DNA from: Ereboglobus sp.
Lineage (GTDB): Bacteria; Verrucomicrobiota; Verrucomicrobiia; Opitutales; Opitutaceae
NCBI GenBank assembly: GCA_029974595.1
Contig: JARKRC010000027.1
Coordinates: forward strand, 310,001-374,000
DNA: 64,000 nucleotides
Reading direction: 5' to 3'
Position 1 is the stretch's first letter. Each line of letters begins with the position of its first letter. Below, piece after piece: positions 10,586 to 20,533 of the stretch. The notes beneath the pieces are model-generated. The model worked only from the letters and a program-made list of their open reading frames with translations, ran no database searches and was not told the origin of the DNA. The translations under genes were made by a program, and so were the position numbers.

Positions 10586-13330
10586 ATGAAATTCCGCTGC
10601 CTCCTCTCACTGCTTTGTTTACTCCCTCTCATGGTCCGCGCCAAGCCCGGCCAGCAATTCCCGCCGCTCACCGCGAAGGAAACCGCCGCCATTGCCGCCG
10701 CAATTCCTGACTCTGCGCGTGCCAGGCCCGGGAAACCACGCAAACTCCTCCTTTTCTATCGCACGGAAGGTTTTGTCCACAAATCCATCCCGAATGCAAA
10801 CCATGCCATTGAGCTTATGGGCAATCGCACCGGCGCCTACACTGTCGTCATCAGCGATGATATGGCGCAATTCGACCCCGAGACGCTCAACACCTACGAC
10901 GCAGTCGTTTTTAATAATACCAGCCAGCTTAAATTCGAAAATCCCGCTCATCGTCAGGCGTTTCTCGACTTCGTCCGCAGGGGCAAGGGTGTGATAGGAA
11001 TTCACGCGGGCTCGGACAATTTTCCGACCTGGCCCGAAGGTCAGGCGCTTATGGGTGGCGTCTTTCATAGCCATCCTTGGGGCGCAAAGGACACGGTCGC
11101 TGTCAAAAACGACGATCCCGATCACATCCTCAATGCCGCATTCGAGAAACGCGGTTTCTGGATTACCGAGGAAATCTACCAGATTGTCGGCCCTTACAGC
11201 CGCGAGACTCAGCGCATCCTTCTGAGCCTCGATATGAACCGTGCGGAGAACGCACGTTCCGCAAAAAAAATCGTCCGCAACGACAATGATTTTGCGATCA
11301 GCTGGCTCAAAACCGAGGGCAAAGGCCGCGTGTTCTATACCTCGCTTGGCCACAACAAAGACATCTTTGAAGTCCCGCAAATCCTCCGCCACTTGCTCGA
11401 CGGCATCCAGTATGCCCTTGGCGATCTCGCTGCCGACGCAGTGCCAAGCGCCAGGCTCAAAACACAGCCGGTGCCCGCCTTCGCTTCCGACGACAAAACC
11501 ACGCTTCAGGCGCTTGCGGCCAGCTTGGCGCAGGCTTCCGCGCCCTCCCTTCAGGAACTCGCGACCTACGAATCCGGCGATCCTCTCGCCCGACAGCTCG
11601 CATATGAAAAATACATCCGCACCGTCGATGCCGGCGAGCGCGCAAGTATTGCGGGTCAGCTCGAAACATTTATTTCCGCGCCCGCCACTACCATTGCCGC
11701 CAAGCGGATTTTTATCAAATGGCTCGGCTGGATCGGTGCCGAAAAATCCATCTCCACCCTCACCACCGCCGCAAAAAATCCCGGCCTTGCTCATGCCGCC
11801 ACGCGCGCCCTCGCCGCGATCGACGCTTCGGGTGCGGAAACCGCCCTCCTTTCTCTCACGGATGCTATCCGTCCCGAGTCTGTCCGCATTGAGGCGCTCA
11901 ACGCGCTTGGCCAGCGGCGCGCGGATTCCGCCGTTTCCAACATCGCCACATTTGCTGACGACAAAAACAGCGCCGTCGCCGCCGCCGCTCTCGATGCGCT
12001 TGCGGCGATCGGCACGCAAAATGCCATCGACTCGCTTCGTCGCGCTGGCGGGCCGGAGCTTCCCCGCGTCCGGGCCGCTCTTCTTGCGCTCGACAACCTG
12101 GTCCGCCGCAATCCATCCGCCGCGATTCGTGCCCAAGTCATCGGGCTTCACGCCGAAACCCTGGCCTCCGCCAGGGATGCGACCGCCCGCGTCGAAGCCG
12201 CCCGCGCCCTCCTCGCCCTCGATCCCGCCAATCCCGCGCTCCTGCCGCCTGCAACCGATTCCGATGCGCGTCTTCGCAATGTCATTGCCGTGGGTATGGC
12301 CGTGTCCGGCAATTCCGATGCCGTCGCAATGCTTGCCTCCCGTTTCAACGACATCCCGGCGGACACCCGCCGTCGCATGATGGTTGCCCTTGCGTCCACG
12401 CGAAACGCAACCGCCATGCCATTGATCGGCAACGCGCTCGACGGCGCGGACGAGAGTCTTCGCCTTGCCGCCCTCTCCGCCGCGGGCGCTTGTGGCGATG
12501 AAAACACCGTCGCAACACTGCTCCCCTGGCTCGCGCGCAAGGAAAAGGATGTTTCCGCTGCCGCATTCAACGCGCTCGCCCGCCTTCCCGATTGCGATGG
12601 AAAAACAAATGCCGCGCTCCGCAGGCAGCTCGACGATGCCGCCATGAAACCCAAGGTCATGCTGGTTCTCGCCCAGCGTCAGGATCGCTCGATATATTCA
12701 GTGGCTTTGGCGGACACGGAAACCGGCGACAATGTCCTTCGCGCCGCGGCTTACGAAGCCATCGCGCTCCTCGTCCGTCCCGGAGATCTTCCGCAAGTCG
12801 CGCCGCTTGCAGGGAAGCTACAGCGCCCCGTCGAGCGTCGCGAATGGATAAAGGCGTTGTATATCGCCACGGCCGCGCACCCCGATGCCAAGGCCGCCGT
12901 TGAACTCCTCCAAAGGCAGCTCGACACCGCGAAGCCCGTCGACCTCCCCAGCTTCATTGCCGCGCTTACGATGGTGAACTCGCGCGACGCCAAAACCGCG
13001 CTCAGCGCGATGCTCGCATCGTCCGACATCGAGGCGAGGAAGGAAACCATCCGTGCCCTCAGCAGCGCGCGCACCCAGACGGCTTACGATCTGCTTGTTG
13101 ACCATATCGCTGTCGCGACCGACACCTCCGAGCGCCTTCTCACCCAGCGCGGCGCGATTGACACGCTCAACCAGCTTTCGATGTCCAAGGACAAGAAGGT
13201 CGCGGCTTATCGCAAGCTCTGGCAAACTGCCGATACGCAGGAAAACAAGGACGCGATCATCGCCGCGGTAAAACGCATCAGGCACGACGAAGCGACCAAG
13301 TTTCTGAAGGAATTTGCGCCTGCGGAGTAA
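10586..13330 (+). CDS. Secreted ThuA-domain protein with C-terminal HEAT repeats
   Basis: 914 residues from ATG 10586; an upstream GTG at 10532 would overlap the preceding gene and hide the signal peptide (MKFRCLLSLLCLLPLMVRA). After the signal comes a ThuA-like, glutamine-amidotransferase-fold domain (about residues 50-290: KLLLFYRTEGFVHKSI, GIHAGSDNF, GRVFYTSLGH). The remaining roughly 600 residues are Ala-rich helical pairs typical of HEAT/PBS-lyase-like repeats, likely a protein-binding solenoid. ThuA proteins are linked to utilisation of 3-keto disaccharides, and the flanking Gfo/Idh/MocA genes fit that theme. It probably forms an operon with the upstream oxidoreductase. Confidence 0.85.
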   Translation: MKFRCLLSLLCLLPLMVRAKPGQQFPPLTAKETAAIAAAIPDSARARPGKPRKLLLFYRTEGFVHKSIPNANHAIELMGNRTGAYTVVISDDMAQFDPETLNTYDAVVFNNTSQLKFENPAHRQAFLDFVRRGKGVIGIHAGSDNFPTWPEGQALMGGVFHSHPWGAKDTVAVKNDDPDHILNAAFEKRGFWITEEIYQIVGPYSRETQRILLSLDMNRAENARSAKKIVRNDNDFAISWLKTEGKGRVFYTSLGHNKDIFEVPQILRHLLDGIQYALGDLAADAVPSARLKTQPVPAFASDDKTTLQALAASLAQASAPSLQELATYESGDPLARQLAYEKYIRTVDAGERASIAGQLETFISAPATTIAAKRIFIKWLGWIGAEKSISTLTTAAKNPGLAHAATRALAAIDASGAETALLSLTDAIRPESVRIEALNALGQRRADSAVSNIATFADDKNSAVAAAALDALAAIGTQNAIDSLRRAGGPELPRVRAALLALDNLVRRNPSAAIRAQVIGLHAETLASARDATARVEAARALLALDPANPALLPPATDSDARLRNVIAVGMAVSGNSDAVAMLASRFNDIPADTRRRMMVALASTRNATAMPLIGNALDGADESLRLAALSAAGACGDENTVATLLPWLARKEKDVSAAAFNALARLPDCDGKTNAALRRQLDDAAMKPKVMLVLAQRQDRSIYSVALADTETGDNVLRAAAYEAIALLVRPGDLPQVAPLAGKLQRPVERREWIKALYIATAAHPDAKAAVELLQRQLDTAKPVDLPSFIAALTMVNSRDAKTALSAMLASSDIEARKETIRALSSARTQTAYDLLVDHIAVATDTSERLLTQRGAIDTLNQLSMSKDKKVAAYRKLWQTADTQENKDAIIAAVKRIRHDEATKFLKEFAPAE

Positions 13331-13428
13331 GCCCCTGCGCATCTTTCATGCCCGCCTCGCAACCTCCTGACCGGGATTATCCGAGACAATTCTTTCCATC
13401 CTCAAAAAACACCAAACGATAAAAAACC

Positions 13429-14688
13429 ATGAAGCCCCTCCGTTTATTTCGGGCCAGTTGCGTCGCCCTTGTTGTGACAGCCATGAGCTTTGCCTTGCGT
13501 GCCGCCGCAACCGGCGCGTGGGAGGGCGAATTTCAACTCAGTCACGAACAAGTCGGCTGGGTGAACAGCGCCGCGTTCTGGGGCTTCACGCTCGCGATGA
13601 TGTTCGGCGGGCCGCTGTGCGATTTGCTCGGTCTCAAGCGCATCATGGTTATTTCCACAGCCGGTCATTTTATCGGCATTTTGCTGACGATCCTTGCGTG
13701 GGATTACTGGAGCCTCTTCACCGGGACGCTGATCTTTGGCATCGCCAACGGTTCGGTCGAGGCGGTGTGCAATCCGCTCATCGCAACAATTTTCCCGGAC
13801 GACAAGACGACGCGCCTCAATCATTTTCACGTATGGTTTCCCGGCGGCATCGTGATAGGCGGACTGCTTTCGTTTCTTTTCGCAAAAATGGGGCTGGGCT
13901 GGAAAATCCAATTTGCAAGCATGCTCGTGCCTTTGGCGATCTATACGATCATGTTCTTTGGCCAGGCATTTCCCAAGACCGAGCGTGTGCAGCAGGGCGT
14001 CACGACCGGGCAGATGTTCACCGCGTGTTTGCACCCGATGTTTATTCTGATGGTCGTATGCATGTTCATGACCGCATCCACTGAATTCGGGCCGAACCAA
14101 TGGATACCAAATATCCTGAGCAACGCCGGGGTTTCGGGCATTCTGGTTCTCGTGTGGATCACAGGCTTGATGGCTCTTGGCCGCCAGTTCGCAGGGCCGT
14201 TTGTCCACCGTCTTTCGCCCCTCGGCATGCTTCTGACCAGCGCGATCCTGAGCTTTCTGGGTCTCCTCATCATGAGCCGCACGAGTGGCGTCATGCTGTT
14301 CGGCGCGGCGACCATCTTTGCCTTGGGCGTGTGCTTTTTCTGGCCGACGATGCTCGGCTTCGTGAATGAACGCTACCCGAAAACTGGCGCGCTTGGGCTC
14401 GCGATCATGGGTGGCGCCGGAATGCTCAGTTCCAGTTTTGTTCTCCCGGCGATGGGCAAGATTTACGACGGCGCCATCGTGGCGGCCACGCCTGTCGGCG
14501 CCGATGCTGCCGTGCTCGCAGCCGCCCCGGCTGGCAGCGACCTTGCCGCCCAGTGGATGGCCATACAGGCAAATGCAGGCTTGGATACCATCGGCAAAAT
14601 CGCGATTCTCCCCGCTATTCTTATGATCGTCTTTCTTGTCATGTTTGTCACCATGCGGCGCAAACGTGCGAGCCGGGACGAAATCTAA
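13429..14688 (+). CDS. Major facilitator superfamily sugar transporter
   Basis: 419 residues with about 12 hydrophobic segments, and the MFS signature region GPLCDLLGLKRIM between the second and third helices. There is no periplasmic domain. It lies 98 bp after the ThuA-HEAT gene and 114 bp before another Gfo/Idh/MocA gene, so it most likely imports the sugar or oxidised glycoside handled by these enzymes. The substrate is unknown. Confidence 0.85.
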   Translation: MKPLRLFRASCVALVVTAMSFALRAAATGAWEGEFQLSHEQVGWVNSAAFWGFTLAMMFGGPLCDLLGLKRIMVISTAGHFIGILLTILAWDYWSLFTGTLIFGIANGSVEAVCNPLIATIFPDDKTTRLNHFHVWFPGGIVIGGLLSFLFAKMGLGWKIQFASMLVPLAIYTIMFFGQAFPKTERVQQGVTTGQMFTACLHPMFILMVVCMFMTASTEFGPNQWIPNILSNAGVSGILVLVWITGLMALGRQFAGPFVHRLSPLGMLLTSAILSFLGLLIMSRTSGVMLFGAATIFALGVCFFWPTMLGFVNERYPKTGALGLAIMGGAGMLSSSFVLPAMGKIYDGAIVAATPVGADAAVLAAAPAGSDLAAQWMAIQANAGLDTIGKIAILPAILMIVFLVMFVTMRRKRASRDEI

Positions 14689-14802
14689 AATACAGAGCTT
14701 GCCGATAATATCATGTCACACCCCGTTACTCTTTTTCAGCGGAGCTGGCTTCGATACTACCTCGGCAAAAAATAGAAACAACACACCGGCCACCTCATTC
14801 CC

Positions 14803-15975
14803 ATGAAACTGAATCGCAAATTACGCTATGGCATGATCGGCGGCGGACGCGGCGCGTTTATCGGTACCGTGCACCGCATGGCCGCCGCACTCGATGGCAA
14901 AATCGAGCTCATTGCAGGCTGTTTTTCCGCCGATCCGGAAAAATCGCTCGCATCGGGCGCCGATCTCCACCTCGACCCCGCGCGCGTCTATTCCAACTTC
15001 AAGGACATGGCCGCCGCCGAGGCTGCGCGTCCGAAGGATAAGCGCCTCGATTTTGTCAGCATCGTCACCCGCAACAACACGCACTTTGAAATCGCCAGCG
15101 CCTTCCTTAAGGCGGGTTTCAATGTCGTCTGTGAAAAACCCGTTGCCTACACGCTTGCCGAGGCGCGCAAACTGCGCGGGATCGTTCGCCGCACCGGCAA
15201 GGTTTTCGCCCTCACGCATAACTACACCGGCTACCCGATGGTCAAGGAGGCCCGCGCCAAGGTGCGCGCCGGGGAGCTTGGAGAAATCCTGAAAGTTGTC
15301 GTCGAATATCCGCAGGGCTACGCAATCACCAACCTCGCCAGCGCACAGCAAGGCGCGCAAATCTCCTCGTGGCGCGCGCAACCGAAGGTTGCCGGCATCT
15401 CAAACTGCATGGGCGACATCGGCATCCACGCTGAAAACCTCGCCCGCTACATCACGGGCTTGGAAATCGACGAACTGTGCGCCGAACTCACGAGCTTCAT
15501 TCCCAACAGCCCGCTCGATGATGACGGCAACTGCCTCATTCGCTACAAAGGCGGCGCGCGCGGAATTCTCTATGCCTCGCAAATCTCCAACGGGGACGAA
15601 AACGACCTCAACATCCGCGTCTACGGCACAAAGGCCGGGCTCGAATGGCATCAAGAGCATCCCAACGAGCTCATCGTCAAGGCAGCCGACCGCCCCTCGC
15701 AGATATGGCGTCGCGGCAACAATTATGTAAGCGCTGCCGCGCGTGATGTCACCCGCACGCCCTTCGGGCATCCCGAAGCCTTCATCGAGGCCTTTGCCAA
15801 TGTCTACCTTGCCGCAGCCGAAGCCATTGCCGACGAGGTTTCCGGCAGAAAACCGCCAAAGTCCGGTTACGATTTTCCAACCGTTGATGACGGGGTGACC
15901 GGTATGGCATTCATCGAAACCGCGGTGAAAAGTTCCCAAAAAGGCGCCCGCTGGCTGAAATTGCCAAAACAGTAA
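14803..15975 (+). CDS. Cytoplasmic Gfo/Idh/MocA-family oxidoreductase
   Basis: 390 residues, no signal peptide. The N-terminal Rossmann motif GMIGGGRGAFIG is at about residues 10-21, the catalytic CEKPVAYTLAEA motif is near residue 110, and the C-terminal half contains the usual alpha/beta substrate domain with NCMGDIGIHAENLARY. It is a closer match to the LacI-operon and myo-inositol-dehydrogenase type members than the Tat-exported enzyme at 9228. The pairing of an exported and a cytoplasmic member with an MFS transporter suggests a two-step redox route; the exact sugar is unknown. Confidence 0.88.
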   Translation: MKLNRKLRYGMIGGGRGAFIGTVHRMAAALDGKIELIAGCFSADPEKSLASGADLHLDPARVYSNFKDMAAAEAARPKDKRLDFVSIVTRNNTHFEIASAFLKAGFNVVCEKPVAYTLAEARKLRGIVRRTGKVFALTHNYTGYPMVKEARAKVRAGELGEILKVVVEYPQGYAITNLASAQQGAQISSWRAQPKVAGISNCMGDIGIHAENLARYITGLEIDELCAELTSFIPNSPLDDDGNCLIRYKGGARGILYASQISNGDENDLNIRVYGTKAGLEWHQEHPNELIVKAADRPSQIWRRGNNYVSAAARDVTRTPFGHPEAFIEAFANVYLAAAEAIADEVSGRKPPKSGYDFPTVDDGVTGMAFIETAVKSSQKGARWLKLPKQ

Positions 15976-16005
15976 TAAAAAATCGTGCGGCATGGATTTG
16001 ATACA

Positions 16006-16583
16006 ATGGCACACCGGCATTCTTCCAGCATTGCAGCAGGGCTCGCTATTTTGATTTCGGTCGCATGGCTCTCGATCACTTTCGCGGCGCCGGCAATCCC
16101 CGATTATCCCATCGCCTACGCCGTGCCCGAGGTTGAGCAGGTCGAGGCAGCCGTTGCCCGAGTGCATGATTATATCGTCACGCATTCGAGCCTGAAAATC
16201 ATCGACAGGAACACACGCCGGGAAATCGCCTCGCCCGATTTCGAAAAGTTCAACACAAACGCCATAATCGACTCCAGCCTGGGCCCGTTTAACCGGTGGG
16301 ATTATCCGATAGGCGTCATCCTCACCTCGTTCGATCATCTGGCGGGTGTCACGGGAAAGCCGGAATACCGCGATTATAATATGCGGTTTTTCAATTATAC
16401 GTTCACCTGGATGCCGTGCTTTCGGGCGATGCAGGAAAAGACCGGCAGGAGAAACGATTATTCGCGCATGGCACCGCCGGTTACGATCCGCGTTTTTATT
16501 GGGATGTAATTCTTCCGGGATGCGAAAGCAAAATTAAAGAATTGTTCACGGAGAACGAGTCGCCTTCATTAAACAATATATAA
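16006..16583 (+). pseudogene. Truncated GH105 unsaturated rhamnogalacturonyl hydrolase remnant
   Basis: From ATG 16006 (GTG 15985 also possible) the frame encodes a signal peptide and the N-terminal part of a GH105/GH88-type enzyme: VARVHDYIVTHSSLKIIDR, LGPFNRWDYPIGV and FNYTFTWMPCFRAM are characteristic. Full-length relatives are around 350-400 residues. Here the match ends after EKTGRRNDYSRM (about 16470) and a stop comes at 16507. A neighbouring frame stays protein-like to 16583 (HGTAGYDPRFYWDVIL...KIKELF), which looks like the end of another or the same protein. An out-of-frame internal deletion is the simplest explanation. The gene is most likely inactive. Confidence 0.7.
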
Positions 16584-16590
16584 GGATTAT

Positions 16591-18030
16591 ATGAAAAAGT
16601 GGCATCACATCCAACACGGGGAGAAAAGATTGCTCCCTTTCCAAGGCTTGGCAGTCCTGCGAACTGCCGTCATCGCGATTGTCGCTTTTGCGGAAATCGC
16701 TCCGGCCCCCGCTGTTTCTGGTGAGACGATCTCCGAAAGCGATTGGGCGCCTGTCGTGATTCCGTCCGCTGACGCAATCCCCGCTTTTCCGGGAGCCGAA
16801 GGCGCCGGTTCCACGACTCCCGGTGGACGCGGCGGACGCGTCATCCATGTTACCAATCTCAACGATTCCGGTCCCGGCTCTTTTCGCGAAGCCTGTGAAG
16901 CGAAGGGTCCCCGCATCGTGCTTTTCCAAGTTTCCGGGATCATCGCGCTCACAAAACCGATTAAAATCAAGAATCCCTATATCACCATCGCCGCCCAAAC
17001 CGCTCCCGGTGACGGGGTAAGCCTGAAAAATTTTCCACTTGTGACAGAGACGCACGACATCGTGGTGCGTTATCTCCGCAGCCGCAAAGGGGACGAAACC
17101 CCGCAAGCGGAGGATGCGCTTGATATCGGGCATGGTTCCCGTGACGTGATCTTTGATCATTGCTCCGCGACCTGGTCGATTGACGAGGCCTTTTCGCTCT
17201 CCGGCAACAATGGCAATATCACGATCCAGTATTGCATTATCGGCGAGTCTCTTCGGGCCAGCACCCACGGCAAGGGTGCGCACGGTTACGGTTCGCTTTC
17301 CCGTGCCAATGGCCCCGTCACTCTCCACCACAATCTCTACATTCACAACGACGCCCGCAATCCCCGCTTCGGCGACAACTACGGCAAGCCACCGTTTCCC
17401 TCCTTCGACTTCCGAAACAACATAATTTATAATTTTGGCAAAATTGCTTCCGGCGTGACTCAGGGCAACCTTCGCATCAATTATATTAATAACATTATTA
17501 TTCCCGGTGCTTCGACCGCCAATCCTCGCACCTCCCCCATCCACATCGGCACGCCTTCCAATATATTCGTCCACCTCAGTGGAAACATCTACGAGCAAAA
17601 CGAAAAACTCACCGCCAGCAATGACCTTTTCCTCAGCCGCACTCTTATCGACGGCAGGGTGCAAGCCCGCGCGGTCAAAACCCCTTTCGCAATGCCCCCG
17701 GTGAAAACGCAGCCTGCGATGGAGGCTTATGAAACAGTCCTCTCCAGTGTCGGTGCGACGCTTCCTGTGCGCGATGCCGTTGATGCGCGTCTTGTCAACC
17801 ATGTCCGCAATCGCATCGGCAAAATGATTGACTCCCAAAAAGAGGTCGGCGGCTGGCCTGTCTATAAATCCGGTCGGATTCCGAAGGACACCGATGGCGA
17901 CGGCATGCCCGATGACTGGGAACTGGCTCACGGCCTGAATCCCAAAGATCCTGGTGACGGTCCCAAAATCAGCGCCAGTGGCTACACCAACCTCGAACAC
18001 TACTTGAATGGCACTGATCCTCGTAAATGA
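16591..18030 (+). CDS. Secreted pectate lyase (PL1-like) with Ca-binding C-terminal module
   Basis: 479 residues. AAGGA at 16582-16586 precedes ATG 16591. After an N-terminal hydrophobic segment the mature part begins FPGAEGAGSTTPGGRGG, the usual start of this secreted pectate lyase group, and continues as a beta-helix with VTNLNDSGPGSFREA, ITIAAQTAPGDG and TLHHNLY. The last 60 residues (DTDGDGMPDDWELAHGLNP... YTNLEHYLN) form a thrombospondin-3-like acidic calcium motif common in these enzymes. It should cleave polygalacturonate by beta-elimination outside the cell. A paralogue lies at 52649. It overlaps the esterase frame by 4 nt only if the latter starts at 18027. Confidence 0.88.
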   Translation: MKKWHHIQHGEKRLLPFQGLAVLRTAVIAIVAFAEIAPAPAVSGETISESDWAPVVIPSADAIPAFPGAEGAGSTTPGGRGGRVIHVTNLNDSGPGSFREACEAKGPRIVLFQVSGIIALTKPIKIKNPYITIAAQTAPGDGVSLKNFPLVTETHDIVVRYLRSRKGDETPQAEDALDIGHGSRDVIFDHCSATWSIDEAFSLSGNNGNITIQYCIIGESLRASTHGKGAHGYGSLSRANGPVTLHHNLYIHNDARNPRFGDNYGKPPFPSFDFRNNIIYNFGKIASGVTQGNLRINYINNIIIPGASTANPRTSPIHIGTPSNIFVHLSGNIYEQNEKLTASNDLFLSRTLIDGRVQARAVKTPFAMPPVKTQPAMEAYETVLSSVGATLPVRDAVDARLVNHVRNRIGKMIDSQKEVGGWPVYKSGRIPKDTDGDGMPDDWELAHGLNPKDPGDGPKISASGYTNLEHYLNGTDPRK

Positions 18031-18089
18031 TGTGTTTGCCTGCGCCGGTTCTTGCCATCCATAAAGCTGGAAATCACAACCAAGCGAAA

Positions 18090-18980
18090 ATGATCAAATC
18101 CATGCATGCGGTTCGCGCCTTTCCCGTAATATATGTCGTTTTGTTTGCGGCTGTGCTTTTTGCCACTCTTGGGCGGGCGATGACCTCCGATGTTGAATAC
18201 ACAAAAGCCGGTAATGAAAGCCTCAGGCTCGACGCCTGTGCCCCCGCCGCGGATTCGTCCCGGCCCCGGCCCGTCGCGATTTTGATTCATGGCGGCGGAT
18301 GGATGGGCGGAAGCAAAGCAAATGCTGAAAACAAGCTGTGGGCCGGCGCGCTCGAAAAGGCGAATTTCGCCTGGTTTGCGATCAACTACCGCCTCGCGCC
18401 CGCGCACCGCTGGCCGGCGTGTCTCGACGATGTGCGGGCTGCAATCCGTTGGGTAAAGACGCATGCCGCCGACTACAACGGCGACCCGTCGCGCATTGTT
18501 CTCTTCGGATACTCGGCTGGCGGACAGCTCGCCAGCCTCGCTGCGCTTACCGCGCAACCCGATATGCGAGTGATGGCGGTTGTAGGCTGCGCTCCCGTCA
18601 CCGACTTCGAGCAGGATTTGCCGGTGCGCGGCGGATTGAGCGTTTCTTTGCAAAATCTTTTTGGTCTCGCGCCCGAGAAAAATCCGCTCTCCGCACCCAC
18701 GCTCAAACTGCTCCGGGAAAACTCACCGCTCAATGCCATCGCGTCCGCCAGGTCCAAGGGAGTGCTTCCGCGCTTTTTGATTATCCAAGGCGATGCCGAC
18801 AAAACTGTGCCGCATCAACAATCGCTCAACTTCCAGAATCGTCTCTGCGAAGCGGGTGGAATATGTGACATCATCACAATCCCCGGCGGGCAGCACCGTA
18901 TTGGGGATTGGGAAAAATATGCTCCCGACTGGCGCGACAAGCTTCTCTCCTGGCTTCAGTCAAACGTCTGCGGGGAATGA
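18090..18980 (+). CDS. Secreted alpha/beta-hydrolase, acetyl/feruloyl-type esterase
   Basis: 296 residues from ATG 18090, which gives a proper signal peptide (MIKSMHAVRAFPVIYVVLF). A start at 18027, overlapping the lyase stop, would add 21 unlikely residues. The oxyanion motif HGGGW is at about residues 67-71, nucleophile Ser in GYSAGG near residue 142, acid Asp in QGDADKTVP, and catalytic His in GGQHRIG. It resembles the BD-FAE/acetylxylan esterase-like hydrolases that deacetylate pectin or xylan. It follows the pectate lyase closely and is probably co-transcribed with it. It converges with fucP after a 22-bp gap. Confidence 0.85.
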   Translation: MIKSMHAVRAFPVIYVVLFAAVLFATLGRAMTSDVEYTKAGNESLRLDACAPAADSSRPRPVAILIHGGGWMGGSKANAENKLWAGALEKANFAWFAINYRLAPAHRWPACLDDVRAAIRWVKTHAADYNGDPSRIVLFGYSAGGQLASLAALTAQPDMRVMAVVGCAPVTDFEQDLPVRGGLSVSLQNLFGLAPEKNPLSAPTLKLLRENSPLNAIASARSKGVLPRFLIIQGDADKTVPHQQSLNFQNRLCEAGGICDIITIPGGQHRIGDWEKYAPDWRDKLLSWLQSNVCGE

Positions 18981-19002
18981 ACGGTAACCCGACGCCCGGG
19001 GA

Positions 19003-20460
19003 TCACGGATTCTTGTCGAGGTCGGCCTTGTTCTTTTGATCGACGCGAGCGAGCTTGGCCCAGAGGAATCCGTAGGCCGTCAAATATGCGAAACAGAAAA
19101 GCGGGACGATGAAACCGGGCGACATCAGATTCGTATTGATGTGTCCGTCCCCGGTGGCGATTGTGCGGCCATAGTAGCCTTCGACGTGGCCGTAATGGTC
19201 GCTGACCCAGCCCATAAGCTTCGGCATGATCGCGCCACCCATGATGGCCATGACGATGAAGGACGAGGCCACCTTTGCCTTTCTGCCGAGGCCGTAAATG
19301 CCGAGCGCGAAGATTGTCGGGAACATGATCGACATGAAGAAAAAGCTGAGCAGCAGCGCGATCACCGAAAGCCATCCGCATTGCATGAAGATCATGATCA
19401 TAAGCCCCGTATTCACGAGCGCGTAGGTGCCGAAAACGATATGCGAAGGGAGGAACTTCACGAGGGCCGAGCCGACGAAGCGACCGAGCAGGAATAGCAC
19501 AAAGCCGACAAGGCCGAGCAGTTTCGTGGCACCCATTTCGCTGATGAAGTGCAGGCCGTTGCCTTCCTGAAACACCGAGCCGCTTGCGCCTCCGATCAGC
19601 CAGTGATCGGCAAACGAGGCCGGAATGGGCGGAGTGTCCGATACGATGTAGTTTATGAAGAAGCTGAATATGCCAGCCTGCGCAGCGACGTAGAGAAATT
19701 GCGCGAGCACGGCTGCGCTGAAATGCGGATGCGACCAGATGGAGTTTCCTCCTCCGCCTCCAGGAGTGCTGTCGATTTTATACGCGTCGGGTGTCTGGAG
19801 ATCAGGGATTTTTGAAAAGCGAAAGACAACCGCGAGCACGAGCACGACAATGCCGATGCCGAGGTAGGGAATGTAGAGGCGTTCATGATTTGCGGTGACA
19901 TCGCCCGAGCCATAGAAAAACATTCCGCCGACGATGGGGCCGAGGATCCAGCCGATGCCATTGGCCGATTGGGCGATATTGATGCGCGCCGCGCCGCCTT
20001 CGGACGGGCCAAGAACGGTGGTGTAGGGATTGGCGATGGTTTCGAGAAACGTGAGCCCCATCGCGATAATGCACACGCCGATGAGGAATGCCGGGAACGT
20101 GTTTATGAACGTCGCGGGCACGAACCAGAATCCGCCTATCGCGACGACAAGGAGCCCCGTGACGATGCCCGCCTTGTAACCCAGTGTCCGCGACAGCCAG
20201 CCGGCTGGCAGCGCGATGAGGAAGTATCCGAGGTAGTGGGCGAATTGCACCCAGGCCGATTGCGCGCGCGTGAGGTGAAGTTTGTCCTGAAAGTGTTTGT
20301 CCATCACGTCGATCATGCCGTTGCAGAAGCCCCAAAGCAGGAACAGCGAGCTGACGAGGATAAATGTCACGAGGAGACTTCGCCCGTCGGGGCCGGTGAA
20401 CAGGCCGGATGATTTGTTTGCGGTCACGGGCGCGGATGCGGTGATTTCAGAGCGGCTCAT
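19003..20460 (-). CDS. fucP: Sugar:proton symporter, FucP family
   Basis: 485 residues, about 12 transmembrane segments. FucP-family hallmarks include LLWGFCNGMIDVMDKHFQ in the first helix, QFAHYLGYFLIALPAGWL, and FLETIANPY with the following NIAQSANGIGWILGP block. It should import L-fucose, or a similar hexose, across the inner membrane with protons. fucU lies upstream on the same strand, which supports L-fucose, but no fucose isomerase, kinase or aldolase is present in the window. A motif A copy and an inverted repeat are located about 75-100 bp upstream of its ATG. Confidence 0.88.
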   Translation of the reverse strand: MSRSEITASAPVTANKSSGLFTGPDGRSLLVTFILVSSLFLLWGFCNGMIDVMDKHFQDKLHLTRAQSAWVQFAHYLGYFLIALPAGWLSRTLGYKAGIVTGLLVVAIGGFWFVPATFINTFPAFLIGVCIIAMGLTFLETIANPYTTVLGPSEGGAARINIAQSANGIGWILGPIVGGMFFYGSGDVTANHERLYIPYLGIGIVVLVLAVVFRFSKIPDLQTPDAYKIDSTPGGGGGNSIWSHPHFSAAVLAQFLYVAAQAGIFSFFINYIVSDTPPIPASFADHWLIGGASGSVFQEGNGLHFISEMGATKLLGLVGFVLFLLGRFVGSALVKFLPSHIVFGTYALVNTGLMIMIFMQCGWLSVIALLLSFFFMSIMFPTIFALGIYGLGRKAKVASSFIVMAIMGGAIMPKLMGWVSDHYGHVEGYYGRTIATGDGHINTNLMSPGFIVPLFCFAYLTAYGFLWAKLARVDQKNKADLDKNP

Positions 20461-20533
20461 GGGTTGGGATTAGGTTTTTCGACGCGATGCGTTAAAAGGG
20501 GACTGCGAACAAATGCGCGCGCCTTGCAAAACG

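Noticed and set aside
10619-12151. 510-codon antisense frame opposite the ThuA-HEAT gene
   Set aside because: Arg/Gly-rich shadow of a GC-rich coding strand; the sense strand has clear domains.
16546-18000. 484-codon antisense frame opposite the pectate lyase
   Set aside because: No motifs; the plus-strand lyase is unambiguous.
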